From Nonomuraea purpurea (GTDB lineage: Bacteria; Actinomycetota; Actinomycetes; Streptosporangiales; Streptosporangiaceae): a stretch of 64,000 nucleotides of DNA. Where the stretch lies: assembly GCF_042650645.1 (NCBI RefSeq), contig NZ_JBHSBI010000001.1, positions 248,001 through 312,000 on the forward strand. Direction: 5' to 3'. This document shows, in pieces, positions 25,988 to 34,844 of this stretch (position 1 is the first letter of the stretch; each line of letters starts with the position of its first letter). The notes under the pieces are model-generated. The model had not been told where the DNA came from. It did no database searches and saw only the letters and a program-made list of their open reading frames with translations. Position numbers and translations under genes: made by a program.

Positions 25988-28900
25988 ATGGCGTCAGAAC
26001 AGCTCAGCGAGGCCATGAGCTGCTGGAAATCCGGAGATCTGGACCAGGCCGCCGCGCTGTTCAGGCAGATCGCGGCCACGGGCGACCCGCAGGCGTCCCA
26101 CCTGCTGGCCGGCGTGCTGCACGAGCAGGGAGACCTGGAAGGCGCGGAGGCGGCGCACCGCTCGGTGATCCAGTCGGGCGACCCCGTGTACGGGCAGCGC
26201 TCCGCCATCGCCATGGGGATGATGCTGGTGACCGCCAAGGAGTGGCCGGCGGCGCACCGCGTGTTGTCGATCGCCTCGGACGGGGCCGACTTCGAGGTGG
26301 CCGCGCTCGCCGACACCGCGCTGGTGATGGTGCTCACGCAGCTCGGCGACGTCCAGGGCGCGCAGGAGGCGCTGCGACGGGCCCGCCGCTGTGACACCCC
26401 CGCCGTGGCCGAACTGGCCGCGCAGCTCGAACTGCCGGACTTCCGGCCGGACCCGTCCTCGGCCCGCGACCTCTACGAGGCGGCAGAGGACGAGGATGAC
26501 TACCGCGCCCTGCTGACCTGCGGCGACCCCGACGTGGTGTCACTTTCGGCGTTCCAGCTCTACACCCTGTACGCCGAGGAGGAGGAGTTCGAGGCGGCCC
26601 GCGAGGTGTGCGAGCACGCCATCGCCGTCGGCGGCCCCGACCACCTGGCCATGGCCCACAAGCTGCTCGGCGCGGTGCTGGTGGACCTGGGCGAGTACGC
26701 CGAGTCCGCCTCCGCCTACCGCGTGGCCGCCGAGGACCACAGGCCCGAGATCCGCCTGCCCTCGCTGATCGAGCTGGCCAAGGTGACCGCGCAGCTCGGC
26801 GACGTGGAGGAGACCAAGGCGATCTTCCGCCGGGTGATCGCCGGCGGGCAGCGCGAGCACGTCGTCCAGGCCCAGGCCTGCCTGGCCCAGATGCACACCG
26901 AGGCGGGCGAGGCGCCCGAGGCGCTGGCCATGCTGCGTGCCGTGATCGAGGCGGACGAGGAGGAGTGGGGCTCCATCTGCGTCGCCCTGCTCGGCCTGCT
27001 CGCCGACCAGTGCCCGCAGGCGTACGACGAGGTCATGGAGCTGGCCCGGCTCGCGGCCGGCCACCAGGACCCCGACACCGCGTTCAAGGCCAGGCTGCTG
27101 CTGGAGCACGCCGCCAGGCAGCAGCCGCTCGCCGACCCCGTCGCGGAGCAGGCGCTCCAGGACACCGATGAAGGGCTGGCCCGCCTGAAGGACGGCGACC
27201 TGGCGGGCGCCAGGGAACTGCTGCGCAGGGCCGCCGACTCCGAGGCGGCCGACGAGTCGCTGCGCGCCATGGTGGCGCTGGCCCAGTTGGAGCTGGGGGA
27301 GGGCGACCGGGAGCAGGCCGACGAACTGCTCGCCTACGTGGCGGAGGGCGACGACCTGTCGCAGGGCTTCCACGCGACCTTCCTGCTGCACCTGGTGCGC
27401 GAGTCGGGCGATGAGCGGCACCCCGTGCTGGAGGCGATGCTCGCCCACCAGCGGCAGGGCAGGGAAGAGGGGCTGCTGCGCTATCAGGAGGCCACGCGGC
27501 ACCCCGACCCGTCCGTCTCCGCCATCGGGACCGCCGTGTTCGCCCAGGTGCTGGTCTCGCTCGGGTTCGACCTGTCGGAATCGGCCGAGATGCTCCAGAC
27601 GGCGGCCGGCTCCGGCGACCCGTTCGCGCTGTCGTACGCGGCGCTGATGTGCAGGGAAGTGACGACCGAGGACGACACGGCCGTCGAGGTGCTGCGCCGG
27701 GCCATGGAGAGCGGGCATCCCGTGCTCGCGCCGTGGGTGGCGCACGCGCTGGGCACGCTGGTCGCGGAGCGGGACCCGGGGGAGGCGCGCCGCGCGTACG
27801 AGGCGGCGCTGGACGGCGGCGTCGGCGGGATCCGCTTCACCGCCGCCGCCGACCTGGTGGCGGTGCTGGAGCAGCAGGGCGACCTGCTGGCCGCCACCCG
27901 CGTGCATGAGCGCCTGCTCGCAGAAGGGATGCCGGAGCGGGTCGCCCTGCCGCTCGCCTACACGTGGATCAGGCTCGAGGACATCGACGCCGCGCGGGCC
28001 GCGTTCGCGGCCGATCCCGGCGAACTTGGCGAGTTCGGGCGGGCGCTGCTCGGCCGGGACTTCGACGGCGCGGCACGGGCGATCCCCGAGGGCAGGGCGC
28101 TGTCCATGGCGAGCATGCTGGCGATGGAGAGCGCGCACGTCTGGCAGCGCACCGGCCAGAGCGCCGCCGCCGACGCGGCGCTCTCGCTGGTCGTCGCCGT
28201 CGGCGACCCCGGCATGCGCCAGCAGGCAGGTTGCCTCCTCGGAGCCGTGCGCAACGAGGCGGGCGACAAGCGCGGCGCCGTCGACACCTGGCTGCGGGCA
28301 GCCGCGGGCGAGGACGAGGAGCAGAGCGCGGTGGCGCTGCGCGCGGCGGGCGACGTGCTGCAGGAGCTCGGCGAGCACGCCGAGGCCGCGGAGCTGTTCA
28401 CCCGCGTGCTGGACCATGTCGACGACGGCGCCGACGACCGGGTCGCGCTCATCCTGCGGCTGGGCCAGTCGCTGATCGCCTGCGGGCGCAAGGAGGAGGC
28501 CCGCGAACGGCTGGCCGAGGTCGCGGGCGCGAACGCGACGTTCTTCTACGCCCACTACCTGCGCGAGCACGGCGACCCCGAGGGCGCGCTCGCGGCCCTG
28601 ACCGCCGCGGCGCCCGAGCCGACGGCCGACTCCGAGCGTCTGCTCGGCACCGTGCTGGCCGAGACCGGCGACCTGGAGGGCGCCAAAGCGGCCTTCGAGC
28701 GGGCCGCGGCCATGGAGCCGGAGTCGGAGCCGAAGACCCTGCTGGAGGCCGGCCGCCGCCTGCTGGAGGCAGGCGACACCGAGGCCGCGCACTTCGCGCT
28801 GGAACGCGCCGCGGCGCAGGACGACGACCCCTACACCGCCGCCGTCTCCCGCCACCTGCTCGGCCGGGCCACCCCGAGGGAACTGCCCTGGGTGCTGGTC

Positions 28901-30934
28901 GCCGAAGGGGACGAGGAGGGCGCGCTGGCGGCGTTGACGGAAGAAACCGGGTCGGAACGGATGGCCGCGCTGCTGATCGCGCTGCACGACGTGGACGTGC
29001 GGGCCGTCCGCCGCCTGCTCACCGAGTCGGCCCCGGAGGAACGGGCCTCGCTCGTGACCGAGACCTACAACCAGGTCGGGGAGACGGACGGCGATGCGCG
29101 CATCGAGCTGCTCCGGCTGGTCGTCGAGCTGGGGGACGCCGACCTCGCCGCCCGCGCCGGATTCCAGCTGGGCGTCCTGTACGCCAATGAGAGCCAGAAC
29201 AACCGGGCCGAGCTGAGCTTCCTGCCCGTCACCGAACACCTGGAGCTGGGCCAGGGCGCCTGGCGCAACATCGCCATCGTCCGCAAAAGGCGCGGCGACC
29301 TCGACGGGGCGATCGAGGCGGCCCGCCGCGGCCTCCCCGCCACCGCCGCGTTCCTGGCCGAGCTACTGGAGGAGCGCGGCGAGGCCGCCGGGGCGCGGGA
29401 CGTGCTGGCCGCCGCCGCGGCGGACGGCGACCTGCGCTGCCTCCAAGAACTGCTCACCCTCCTGGCCCGGATGAACGAGCACGACGCCGTGATGGCGCAC
29501 GCGGAGCCGGCGGTGGCCACCGGTGACCCCGAGACCGTGGCGATCGCCTACTGGACCTGGGGCGATGCGTACGAGGCGAAGGGAGATACCCACAACGCGG
29601 CGCTCATGTATCGCAAGGGCGTCGACACCGGCTTCCCCGGCACCACGGACAGCATCCGGGTCGACCTCGCCACCGCCCTGCGCCGGCTCGGCGACACCGA
29701 GGGCGCGAGCGCGCAGGCGCGGCTGGCCATCGAGTCCGGCGACTCCGACGCGGTCTCCAGGGGCGGCTCCTCGCTCGGCATGTGGCTGTACGAGGACGGC
29801 GACCACCTCGGCGCGGCCCAGGCGTTCGCCGCGGCCGCCGGCACCGACACCACGCTGGCCGAGTCCGCGCTGCGAAACCTCGACATCCTCGCCTACCAGG
29901 CTGCCGAGCGCGGCGAGCACCCGCTGGCGATGCAGATGCTGGCGCTCATGGGCGAGCACGCCGCCGAGGTCGCGCAGGACCTCGGCGACCGCTGCGAGGA
30001 CCCGGACGCCGTGCGCGCGTACTACGAGCTGTCCGACTCCGGCGCCTTCACCGAGTTGCGGATCGCCGAACGGCTGGCCGACCTCGGCGAGACCGCGCAG
30101 GCCCGCGCCATCTACGAGCGGCTCAACGAGCACGAGAACCCCGACGTGCGCTTCGTCGCCGGAGGCAGGCTGCTGTCGCTGCTCGACGACGCCGGCGACT
30201 CCGAGGCCTTCTACAACGTGGCCCAGCGGCAGGCGGGCGACGCCGACAGCCCCGTTCAGGGCGTGTTCGGCAGCCTGCTCGGCATGCTGCAGAGCCGCCA
30301 GGGCGACACCGAGGAGTCGCTGCGCACGTTGCGGGCGGCGGCGGAGAGCGGCGAGCCGACCGCGCTCGCCGTCTTCGCGCAGACGCTCGTGGACGCCGGC
30401 GAGGTGGAGGAGGGCCGGCGGGTCTACCTGCGGGTGCTCGACGCCGGCGACGCCGACCTGGCGGCCCGCGCCATGGTCGCGCTCGGACGAACCCACCACG
30501 ACGAGGACGGGGAACTGGCCAGGGAGTGGTACCTGAAGGCCGTCGAGGCCGGCGAGAGCCACGTCAGCGCACTGGCCGCGATGTACCTGGGCGCGCTGGC
30601 CAAGCAGAACCGCGACTTCCCCGAGGCGCTCACCTGGTACCAGCGGGTCATCGACTCCGGCGACCCGGAGTCGGGCCTGGCGGCGGCGCACCTCGGCGAG
30701 CTCTGCTACTGGCTCGGGGACCGCGACGGGGCGCTGCGCTTCTACGAGCTGACGCTCACGCTGACCGAGCAGCCCGACCTGGTGGCCGAGGCCGCCTGCA
30801 GGCTCGGCGAGATCCGGTACGAGCGCGGCGACCTGGCTCTGGCCCGCCGCATGCTGGAGATCGCGGTCGAGACCGGCGACGAAAGCTTCGCCCCGCAGGC
30901 CGGAGGACTCCTGGACAAGCTCGCACCCAACTGA
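25988..30934 (+). CDS. Giant tetratricopeptide-repeat protein (1648 residues)
   Basis: The whole protein consists of TPR/Sel1-like helical repeats of about 34-36 residues. The phrases GDLEGAEAAHRSVIQSGDPV, LGDVEETKAIFRRVIAGGQ and RGDLDGAIEAARRGLP recur from start to end, often with a Gly-Asp turn. No signal peptide, membrane segment, catalytic domain or helix-turn-helix was seen. ATG 25988 is favoured over ATG 25970 because GGAG (25978-25981) lies six bases before it. The protein would form a long superhelix for protein binding; partners are unknown. It is very acidic and Ala-rich, as expected for a soluble actinobacterial scaffold. No obvious operon partner: the gene starts 139 bases from the divergent neighbour. 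Confidence 0.88.
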   Translation: MASEQLSEAMSCWKSGDLDQAAALFRQIAATGDPQASHLLAGVLHEQGDLEGAEAAHRSVIQSGDPVYGQRSAIAMGMMLVTAKEWPAAHRVLSIASDGADFEVAALADTALVMVLTQLGDVQGAQEALRRARRCDTPAVAELAAQLELPDFRPDPSSARDLYEAAEDEDDYRALLTCGDPDVVSLSAFQLYTLYAEEEEFEAAREVCEHAIAVGGPDHLAMAHKLLGAVLVDLGEYAESASAYRVAAEDHRPEIRLPSLIELAKVTAQLGDVEETKAIFRRVIAGGQREHVVQAQACLAQMHTEAGEAPEALAMLRAVIEADEEEWGSICVALLGLLADQCPQAYDEVMELARLAAGHQDPDTAFKARLLLEHAARQQPLADPVAEQALQDTDEGLARLKDGDLAGARELLRRAADSEAADESLRAMVALAQLELGEGDREQADELLAYVAEGDDLSQGFHATFLLHLVRESGDERHPVLEAMLAHQRQGREEGLLRYQEATRHPDPSVSAIGTAVFAQVLVSLGFDLSESAEMLQTAAGSGDPFALSYAALMCREVTTEDDTAVEVLRRAMESGHPVLAPWVAHALGTLVAERDPGEARRAYEAALDGGVGGIRFTAAADLVAVLEQQGDLLAATRVHERLLAEGMPERVALPLAYTWIRLEDIDAARAAFAADPGELGEFGRALLGRDFDGAARAIPEGRALSMASMLAMESAHVWQRTGQSAAADAALSLVVAVGDPGMRQQAGCLLGAVRNEAGDKRGAVDTWLRAAAGEDEEQSAVALRAAGDVLQELGEHAEAAELFTRVLDHVDDGADDRVALILRLGQSLIACGRKEEARERLAEVAGANATFFYAHYLREHGDPEGALAALTAAAPEPTADSERLLGTVLAETGDLEGAKAAFERAAAMEPESEPKTLLEAGRRLLEAGDTEAAHFALERAAAQDDDPYTAAVSRHLLGRATPRELPWVLVAEGDEEGALAALTEETGSERMAALLIALHDVDVRAVRRLLTESAPEERASLVTETYNQVGETDGDARIELLRLVVELGDADLAARAGFQLGVLYANESQNNRAELSFLPVTEHLELGQGAWRNIAIVRKRRGDLDGAIEAARRGLPATAAFLAELLEERGEAAGARDVLAAAAADGDLRCLQELLTLLARMNEHDAVMAHAEPAVATGDPETVAIAYWTWGDAYEAKGDTHNAALMYRKGVDTGFPGTTDSIRVDLATALRRLGDTEGASAQARLAIESGDSDAVSRGGSSLGMWLYEDGDHLGAAQAFAAAAGTDTTLAESALRNLDILAYQAAERGEHPLAMQMLALMGEHAAEVAQDLGDRCEDPDAVRAYYELSDSGAFTELRIAERLADLGETAQARAIYERLNEHENPDVRFVAGGRLLSLLDDAGDSEAFYNVAQRQAGDADSPVQGVFGSLLGMLQSRQGDTEESLRTLRAAAESGEPTALAVFAQTLVDAGEVEEGRRVYLRVLDAGDADLAARAMVALGRTHHDEDGELAREWYLKAVEAGESHVSALAAMYLGALAKQNRDFPEALTWYQRVIDSGDPESGLAAAHLGELCYWLGDRDGALRFYELTLTLTEQPDLVAEAACRLGEIRYERGDLALARRMLEIAVETGDESFAPQAGGLLDKLAPN

Positions 30935-30980
30935 CCGTCAAAGAGTCGGCCGCCTCCCGGCGTTGCCTGTGGTCAATCTG

Positions 30981-31103
30981 ATGGCCATGATCGAACAGTG
31001 CACGTCGGAACAGGAACACGAGCTCGAAGCGCGTCGCGCCCGCTACCGGATCGCCAAGCCGGCGCTCGACCGGGGTCCCGATGAGGCCGACCCTGCGGCG
31101 TGA
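30981..31103 (+). CDS. Possible 40-residue protein overlapping the next gene
   Basis: The frame MAMIEQCTSEQEHELEARRA and onward is acidic and helical and ends at TGA 31101, overlapping the start of the phosphotransferase gene (31081) by 23 bases. There is no clear ribosome-binding site. It could be a leader peptide coupling translation or chance; low confidence. Confidence 0.25.
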   Translation: MAMIEQCTSEQEHELEARRARYRIAKPALDRGPDEADPAA

Positions 31104-32001
31104 GTGGGCCGACCTGCCGCTCTCCCTGGTGGAGGAGGTCGAACGCCGGCTCGGCGCCGTCCGCGCCTTCGAGGTGCGCCAGGGCGGATTCTCCTACGGC
31201 GTGCTCGGCGTGGCCACGCCGGCCGGCGGCGAGCACGTGTTCGTCAAGGCCGTCCCCGGCGACGCCGCCGCCGACTACCGGACGGAGGCGCTCGTCGCCG
31301 CCGCGCTGCCTGCCGGGGTGCCCGCGCCCCGGCTGCTGTTCTCCTGCGAGGCCGGCGGGTGGGTGCTGCTGTGCTCGCAGGTGGCGCCGGGACGCGTGCC
31401 GCACGAACCATGGCACCCCCGGGAACTGTCGGCCGTCCTGGACCTGCTGGCCGCCTGTGCCAGAGAGGTGACCCCGTCGCCGCTCGGCGGCCTGCCGACC
31501 GTCGCCGAGCGCATGGCGGGCCGCTGCGAGATCTGGCAGGACCTGGCCGAGGGCTCCGCGACCGCCGCCCTCGGCGACTGGGAACGCGACCACCTGCCCC
31601 GGCTGGCCGACGTCGAGCGGGGCTGGGCGGAGCTGGTCACCGGCGACACGTTGCTCCATTTCGACCCGCGTTTCGACAACGTCCTCATCGACGAGCACGG
31701 CACGGCCCGCCTCGTGGACTGGGGACGGGCCTGCCTCGGCCCGGCCTGGACCGACCTGGTCTGCCTCCTGCTGGAGTCGGACCTCGGCGAGCCCGACCCC
31801 GAGGCGGTCTTCGCCGCGCATCCGCTCGGCGCGCACGCCCCGCCCGAACGGGTGGACGCCCTGCTGGTGGCGCTGGCCGGCTACTGGACGCGAACCGCCG
31901 CCCTCCCCGGCCCCGCGCACGCCCCGCACCTACGGCAGCGCCGCGAACACTCCCGCCGCGCCACCCTCGCCTGGCTCCACACCCGCTGGCGACGTGGTTA
32001 G
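31081..32001 (+). CDS. APH-family phosphotransferase
   Basis: 306 residues with the aminoglycoside-phosphotransferase/choline-kinase fold. A GGFSYGVLGV segment replaces the Gly loop, FVKAV carries the ATP-binding Lys, and the catalytic loop is LLHFDPRFDNVLI, followed by RLVDWGRACLGPAWTDL with the metal-binding Asp. This broad family phosphorylates small molecules (sugars, amines, antibiotics). Nothing in the sequence fixes the substrate, and resistance should not be assumed. The 3' end overlaps the convergent ROK gene by four bases. Confidence 0.82.
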   Translation: MRPTLRREWADLPLSLVEEVERRLGAVRAFEVRQGGFSYGVLGVATPAGGEHVFVKAVPGDAAADYRTEALVAAALPAGVPAPRLLFSCEAGGWVLLCSQVAPGRVPHEPWHPRELSAVLDLLAACAREVTPSPLGGLPTVAERMAGRCEIWQDLAEGSATAALGDWERDHLPRLADVERGWAELVTGDTLLHFDPRFDNVLIDEHGTARLVDWGRACLGPAWTDLVCLLLESDLGEPDPEAVFAAHPLGAHAPPERVDALLVALAGYWTRTAALPGPAHAPHLRQRREHSRRATLAWLHTRWRRG

Positions 32002-33284
32002 GGCGTGGGTTGCGCGGCCGTCTCGCCGGAGCGGGTGAGCCAGATGGTCGGGTGCTGGCGGACCTGGTCGACCGAGGTCAGCGCGGCTCCGATGACGGCC
32101 GCGTCCGGGCCGAGCAGGGCGGGGCGGACGGTGATCGGCGCCCAGGCGGCGGCCAGCACCCGCTGGTCGATCTCGGCTTTGGCCCGCGCGGTCAGCCACG
32201 ACGCCAGCAGCGAGAAGCTGCCGCCGAGCAGCACGGTGTCGATGTCGAGGATGTTGAGCATGTCGGCCAGGGCGATGCCCAGTGCGGTGCCGGCGCTTTC
32301 AAGCGCGGCGATGGTCGCCGGGTGGCCGGCCTCGGCCCGTCCCGTGACGGCGGCGTCGGGGGTGAGGCCCGGCGGCGCGGGTTCGTCGCCGAGTACGGCC
32401 CGGAGGCTAACGTAGGTTTGCAGGCAGCCGCACGAGCCGCAGGGGCAGGGCCTTCCGTCCGGATAAACCGTGACGTGCCCGAGTTCGCCGCTCCAGCCTC
32501 GGGAGCCGCGCATGAGCCGGCCATGCAGGACGATGCCGGCGCCGATGCCGAGCCCGCCCGAGACGTAGACGAAGCTGTCGAGGGAGTTGTCGCTGGCGTA
32601 GAGCTCGCCGAGCGCCGCGAGGTTGGCCTCGTTGTCGACGGCGACCGGGATGCCGGGCCGCCCCATCGCCTCCCGCAGCAGCGTCCCCGCGTCGAGGTTG
32701 CGCCAGCCGAGTTCGGGGGCCGACTGCACGATGCCGGCCTGGACCGGGCCGGGGACGGCGAGGGTGGCGGTGACGACGGTGAGGTCTTCGGCGGAGACGG
32801 CCTCGGTCGCGGTGCGCGCCATCTGCGCCAAATGCCGCAGCACGTCGGGGGCGCTCGTGCCGACGTAGGGGGTGAAGGCCAGATGGCGGACGGTGCCGGT
32901 GAGATCGACGACGCAGGCGGCCAGGCCGTCGGCGCGGATGTCGAGCCCGAGCCCGGCGGGCCCGCGCTCGGACAGGGTGAGGCCGACCCGGGGCCGCCCC
33001 GCCCGCCCGTTGTGGGCCGGTCCGCCCTCGGTGATGAGCCGCCCGGCCAGCAGCTCTTCGGCGATGCGGGAGATCGTGGGCCGGGTCAGCCCGGTGAGCG
33101 TGGCCAGCTCGGTGCGGGAGATGGGCCGCGCGGCGGCGAGGATGTGCCGGAAGACCAGTTCGAGGTTGAGGGTGCGCAGGTTCTCCTGGCGCACCGGCTC
33201 CTCCGATTGGTGGGGCCGCGCGTGGCGCACCGGCTCCTGTTCTCCGGACTGACGGGGCCGGCTCGGCCGAACGCGCGGCGTCAT
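31998..33284 (-). CDS. ROK-family transcriptional regulator
   Basis: 428 residues. The N-terminal winged helix (about 30-95: NLELVFRHILAAARPISRTE, LTGLTRPTISRIAEELL) precedes a ROK sugar-kinase-like domain. The zinc motif is complete: GELGHVTVYP followed by CPCGSCGCLQTYVS. Such repressors bind sugar or sugar phosphate and release DNA. Its start overlaps the stop of the DUF6807 gene (ATGA), so it is co-transcribed with it and probably controls that gene and related sugar genes. The kinase-like domain may be only a sensor, since most NagC/XylR-type ROK regulators are not kinases. Confidence 0.9.
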   Translation of the reverse strand: MTPRVRPSRPRQSGEQEPVRHARPHQSEEPVRQENLRTLNLELVFRHILAAARPISRTELATLTGLTRPTISRIAEELLAGRLITEGGPAHNGRAGRPRVGLTLSERGPAGLGLDIRADGLAACVVDLTGTVRHLAFTPYVGTSAPDVLRHLAQMARTATEAVSAEDLTVVTATLAVPGPVQAGIVQSAPELGWRNLDAGTLLREAMGRPGIPVAVDNEANLAALGELYASDNSLDSFVYVSGGLGIGAGIVLHGRLMRGSRGWSGELGHVTVYPDGRPCPCGSCGCLQTYVSLRAVLGDEPAPPGLTPDAAVTGRAEAGHPATIAALESAGTALGIALADMLNILDIDTVLLGGSFSLLASWLTARAKAEIDQRVLAAAWAPITVRPALLGPDAAVIGAALTSVDQVRQHPTIWLTRSGETAAQPTP

Positions 33285-34168
33285 GCGGCCGGCCGGACGG
33301 CGGCGGCCAGCCCGGCGGCCGCCGAGGGCGGGACGACGCCGTCGATCACCACGACGATCACATGCCGCTCCAGCGTCTCACCGGCGGGCAGCAGCAGCGG
33401 CTCGTCCCAGGCCAGCGACGAGCAGACGCCGACGTAGTCGCGGGCGCGGACGAACCAGCGGTCGCCGGCGGTGACCTCGTCGGCGGGGACGAAGAGCATC
33501 GTCCACGTGGCGTCGTCGGTGACCGCGACCCAGTCGGCGGCCTGGCCGTGGACGTGGTGCAGGCCCGCCCCGGCCGGGCTGAGCACCCGGGTCGTGCCGG
33601 ACACGGCGGGGCCGCGCCAGAAGAGGCCGCCGTAGCCCGCGCCGACCCGGCCCAGCGCGGCCGGGCTGCGGAAGGGCAGCGACCTGCCGGTGGCGTTGGT
33701 GAGCCGGGTGCGGACGCCCAGCGACCAGGCGGCGTCGCCGACGCGCCGGCACCTGATCGAGCGCCGCTCCTCCAAAAGCGTCGTGTCGTGGTCGCCGATC
33801 CACTGGACGGTGTGGTCCAGCTCGGTGTTCGTGCGGCGCAGCCACCGCTGGTGGCGCTGGACGCCGTGGTTGTCGAGCCAGGCGGGCCCGTGGCCGGCGA
33901 CGAACGTGCGCCCGCCCCAGAAGTTGCGCCCGTCGACGTCGGGAGCGGCGACGCTGATGCCGAACTGGTGGGGATGGGAGTCGGGCGCGGCGTCGGTGAC
34001 GGTGACGCCGCCCAGCGTGCGGACCGGATGCAGGTAGGGGCGCGGGGAGGCGGACAGCGGCAGGTCGGGCTCCCACACGTACTGGGCGACGTCGTGCCCG
34101 TGCAGCCGCAGCACGGCGACACCCGGTGGCCGGTCGGCGAGCACGGTGTCCGGGCCGGGAGCATGCAT
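33281..34168 (-). CDS. PmoA-like (DUF6807) family protein
   Basis: 295 residues from ATG 34168; a GTG start at 34249 would add 27. Landmarks are RPYLHPVRTLGGVTVTDAAP, DSHPHQFGISVAAPDVDG, NFWGGRTFV and LDNHGVQRHQRW, all typical of the DUF6807 (PmoA-named) family. Despite the name, the family is usually found in carbohydrate-use clusters of actinobacteria and Bacteroidetes and has no shown link to methane oxidation. The gene overlaps the ROK regulator gene by four bases and precedes it in the operon. Catalysis is unknown; His-rich conserved blocks hint at metal or sugar binding. Confidence 0.78.
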   Translation of the reverse strand: MHAPGPDTVLADRPPGVAVLRLHGHDVAQYVWEPDLPLSASPRPYLHPVRTLGGVTVTDAAPDSHPHQFGISVAAPDVDGRNFWGGRTFVAGHGPAWLDNHGVQRHQRWLRRTNTELDHTVQWIGDHDTTLLEERRSIRCRRVGDAAWSLGVRTRLTNATGRSLPFRSPAALGRVGAGYGGLFWRGPAVSGTTRVLSPAGAGLHHVHGQAADWVAVTDDATWTMLFVPADEVTAGDRWFVRARDYVGVCSSLAWDEPLLLPAGETLERHVIVVVIDGVVPPSAAAGLAAAVRPAA

Positions 34169-34287
34169 GGCCGCTTTCCCGCCTCTCTTGTCCTCGATGA
34201 GGCCGAAGGTGTCTGCCCAGGGTCGCTGTGCTTGTTGAGCGTACGACACTTCTCCGACTTCCCTGGCTTCGAGGCGGGCGGCGGGCG

Positions 34288-34353
34288 CTATTTCAGTCCG
34301 GTGGTGGCGATGCCCTTGACCAGGTACTTCTGGCCGGCGAACCGGAGTGCGTA
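34288..34353 (-). pseudogene. C-terminal scrap of a sugar ABC-transporter permease
   Basis: The minus strand reads ALRFAGQKYLVKGIATTGLK and then TAG (34290-34288). A FxxQ(R/K)YLVKGIATTG(L/V)K ending is typical of MalG-type carbohydrate permeases. Upstream the reading goes into unrelated sequence (TWKPNADVSADRSDALG) with no membrane helix, so only the last 20 or so codons remain. It lies just upstream of the DUF6807-ROK operon, as expected if a sugar transporter operon was deleted there. Confidence 0.4.
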
Positions 34354-34423
34354 GCGCGGACCCAGGGCGTCAGACCGGTCGGCGCTCACGTCGGCATTCG
34401 GCTTCCAGGTCCATGGACCAGTT

Positions 34424-34442
34424 GATAATGTGTTCGATTATC
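34424..34442. promoter_or_regulatory. Inverted repeat upstream of the 34467 gene
   Basis: GATAAT (34424-34429) and ATTATC (34437-34442) are perfect inverted arms around seven bases. A TATAGT at 34461-34466 could be a -10 box that would start transcription close to GTG 34473, giving a leaderless message. Binding protein unknown. Confidence 0.35.
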
Positions 34443-34466
34443 GGCTGCACCTGAGCTGTCTATAGT

Positions 34467-34844
34467 GTGCGCGTGGCGACTGAACACGTGAACGACGCGC
34501 CCCGGCCCGTCCAAGAAGGCCGCCGGCCGCAAAGGGTCGGCTGGGGCGCGCTCACGCTGTTCCTGGCCGCGTTCGCGGTCTTCGAGAGCGTCAAGTACGG
34601 GCTGCCGACCACGGCCGCCGCGCTGGTGTTCTTCGCGCTGCCCGATGCGGCCAGGCTGGCCGGTGTCCGCCCGCCGGGATGGCTCCACCAGGCCGTGCAC
34701 CGCGTGTGGATCCCGCTCGCGGTGCTGGTCGTCTACAGCTTCGGCGTGTACCCGTGGCCGCCGCTGTTCACCGCCGGCCTGGGGTGGCTGACCCGCATCG
34801 GCGTCGAACGGACGCTCGGGCGCCGGCCTGCCGCGAGATCCTAG
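34467..34844 (+). CDS. Small membrane protein
   Basis: 125 residues with about three hydrophobic segments: WGALTLFLAAFAVFESVKYG, PTTAAALVFFALPDAARLAG and VWIPLAVLVVYSFGVYPWPP. The N-terminus is polar and the C-terminus Arg-rich. GTG 34467 or GTG 34473 may be the start; the latter would fit a leaderless message from TATAGT at 34461. The family is not recognised. It converges with the dioxygenase gene with a four-base overlap. Confidence 0.6.
   Translation: MRVATEHVNDAPRPVQEGRRPQRVGWGALTLFLAAFAVFESVKYGLPTTAAALVFFALPDAARLAGVRPPGWLHQAVHRVWIPLAVLVVYSFGVYPWPPLFTAGLGWLTRIGVERTLGRRPAARS

Noticed and set aside
26540..29239. 899-codon open frame on the minus strand
   Set aside because: Antisense to the TPR gene; low-complexity Gly/Arg/Leu protein without motifs.
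31081..32001. Aminoglycoside-resistance gene
   Set aside because: The APH fold is clear, but the family is broad and no aminoglycoside-specific feature or resistance neighbour is present.
31104..33437. 777-codon plus-strand frame across the phosphotransferase and ROK genes
   Set aside because: Out of frame with one and antisense to the other; Arg/Pro/Gly-rich without domains.
33281..34168. Methane monooxygenase subunit (PmoA name)
   Set aside because: The DUF6807 family bears the PmoA label in databases, but it has no membrane helices and sits with sugar genes.
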